A stretch of 5,827 bases of DNA from Clostridia bacterium. GTDB lineage: Bacteria; Bacillota; Clostridia; Oscillospirales; CAG-272. Where the stretch lies: positions 1 through 5,827 of the forward strand of contig CAAFLY010000147.1 in assembly GCA_900763885.1 (NCBI GenBank). The letters run 5' to 3'. The first letter of the stretch is position 1; every line of letters starts with the position of its first letter. This document shows positions 5,706-5,827 of the stretch, piece by piece. Below the pieces are notes generated by a model. It ran no database searches and had not been told where the DNA came from. It was given only the letters and a program-made list of their open reading frames with translations. A program made the position numbers and the translations under genes.

Positions 5706-5827
5706 CCAATTTGGTGCCGTCCAAGGCCTAAGGAGATCGTTTGCGAGCGGCTCACGCAGTGATCCGCTTTCTACGGGGAGATAGTGCTGTCTTTCGTTTC
5801 CTCTGTAGTGGCAGGATACTGTTTTGG

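Larger units (their letters stand above)
5590..5827 (+). repeat. Copy C of the dispersed G-rich intergenic repeat, cut by the window end
   Basis: This aligns with the minus strand of 96-323 along its whole visible length. After the 9-bp array comes the shared core: a 43-bp identical block (5618-5660), an A/T hairpin in which 5654-5660 pairs with 5666-5672 around GGGAA, a 29-bp identical block (5670-5698), the hairpin 5686-5705, then GAGATCGTTTGCGAGCGGCT (5732-5751) and the distal GTAGTGGCAGGATAC motif. Frames that look coding in copy A are broken by stops here, which favours a non-coding element. No canonical rho-independent terminator is seen for the lipoprotein gene apart from these structures. 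The element probably continues past position 5827. Confidence 0.85.

Overview
The window is GC-rich (around 60% by eye) and reads like a chromosomal segment of a Gram-positive, anaerobic Clostridia-type bacterium, possibly a gut commensal. This rests on three things: a Gram-positive style lipoprotein, a YhaO/YhaN-like nuclease/ATPase pair whose ATPase has a membrane-spanning middle, and strong SigA-type promoters. The taxonomy is inference; there is no rRNA or other marker here.

Layout, left to right. (1) Positions 1-323 hold copy A of an intergenic repeat, read on the minus strand. (2) Positions 324-2501 (minus) encode a 725-residue SbcC/Rad50-like ATPase of the YhaN type. (3) Positions 2502-2735 are almost entirely a diverged copy B of the same repeat, read on the plus strand. 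(4) Positions 2736-3848 (minus) encode a 370-residue SbcD/YhaO-type metallophosphoesterase. (5) Positions 3849-4132 are a divergent regulatory region with two back-to-back extended -10 promoters, each with a 17-bp spacer. (6) Positions 4133-5578 (plus) encode a 481-residue extracellular solute-binding lipoprotein. (7) From about 5590 to the window end lies copy C of the repeat (plus), opened by four perfect 9-bp G-rich units.

The nuclease and ATPase genes form one minus-strand unit, nuclease first, and probably make a two-subunit DNA end-processing complex. The lipoprotein probably captures a small extracellular ligand, perhaps a sugar, for an ABC importer whose permease genes are not in the window. 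It is divergently transcribed and has no evident functional link to the nuclease pair.

The most unusual content is the repeat family. Copies A and C share a 43-bp identical block and align over about 230 bp. Both begin within 0-11 nt of the stop codon of the upstream gene and start with a G-run array that fits a G-quadruplex on the mRNA-sense strand. Copy B fills nearly all of the gap inside the nuclease operon. A small hairpin is kept in all three copies, and one mismatch in it is repaired by two changes in copy B. This looks like a dispersed, structured, non-coding element; I do not recognise a named family.
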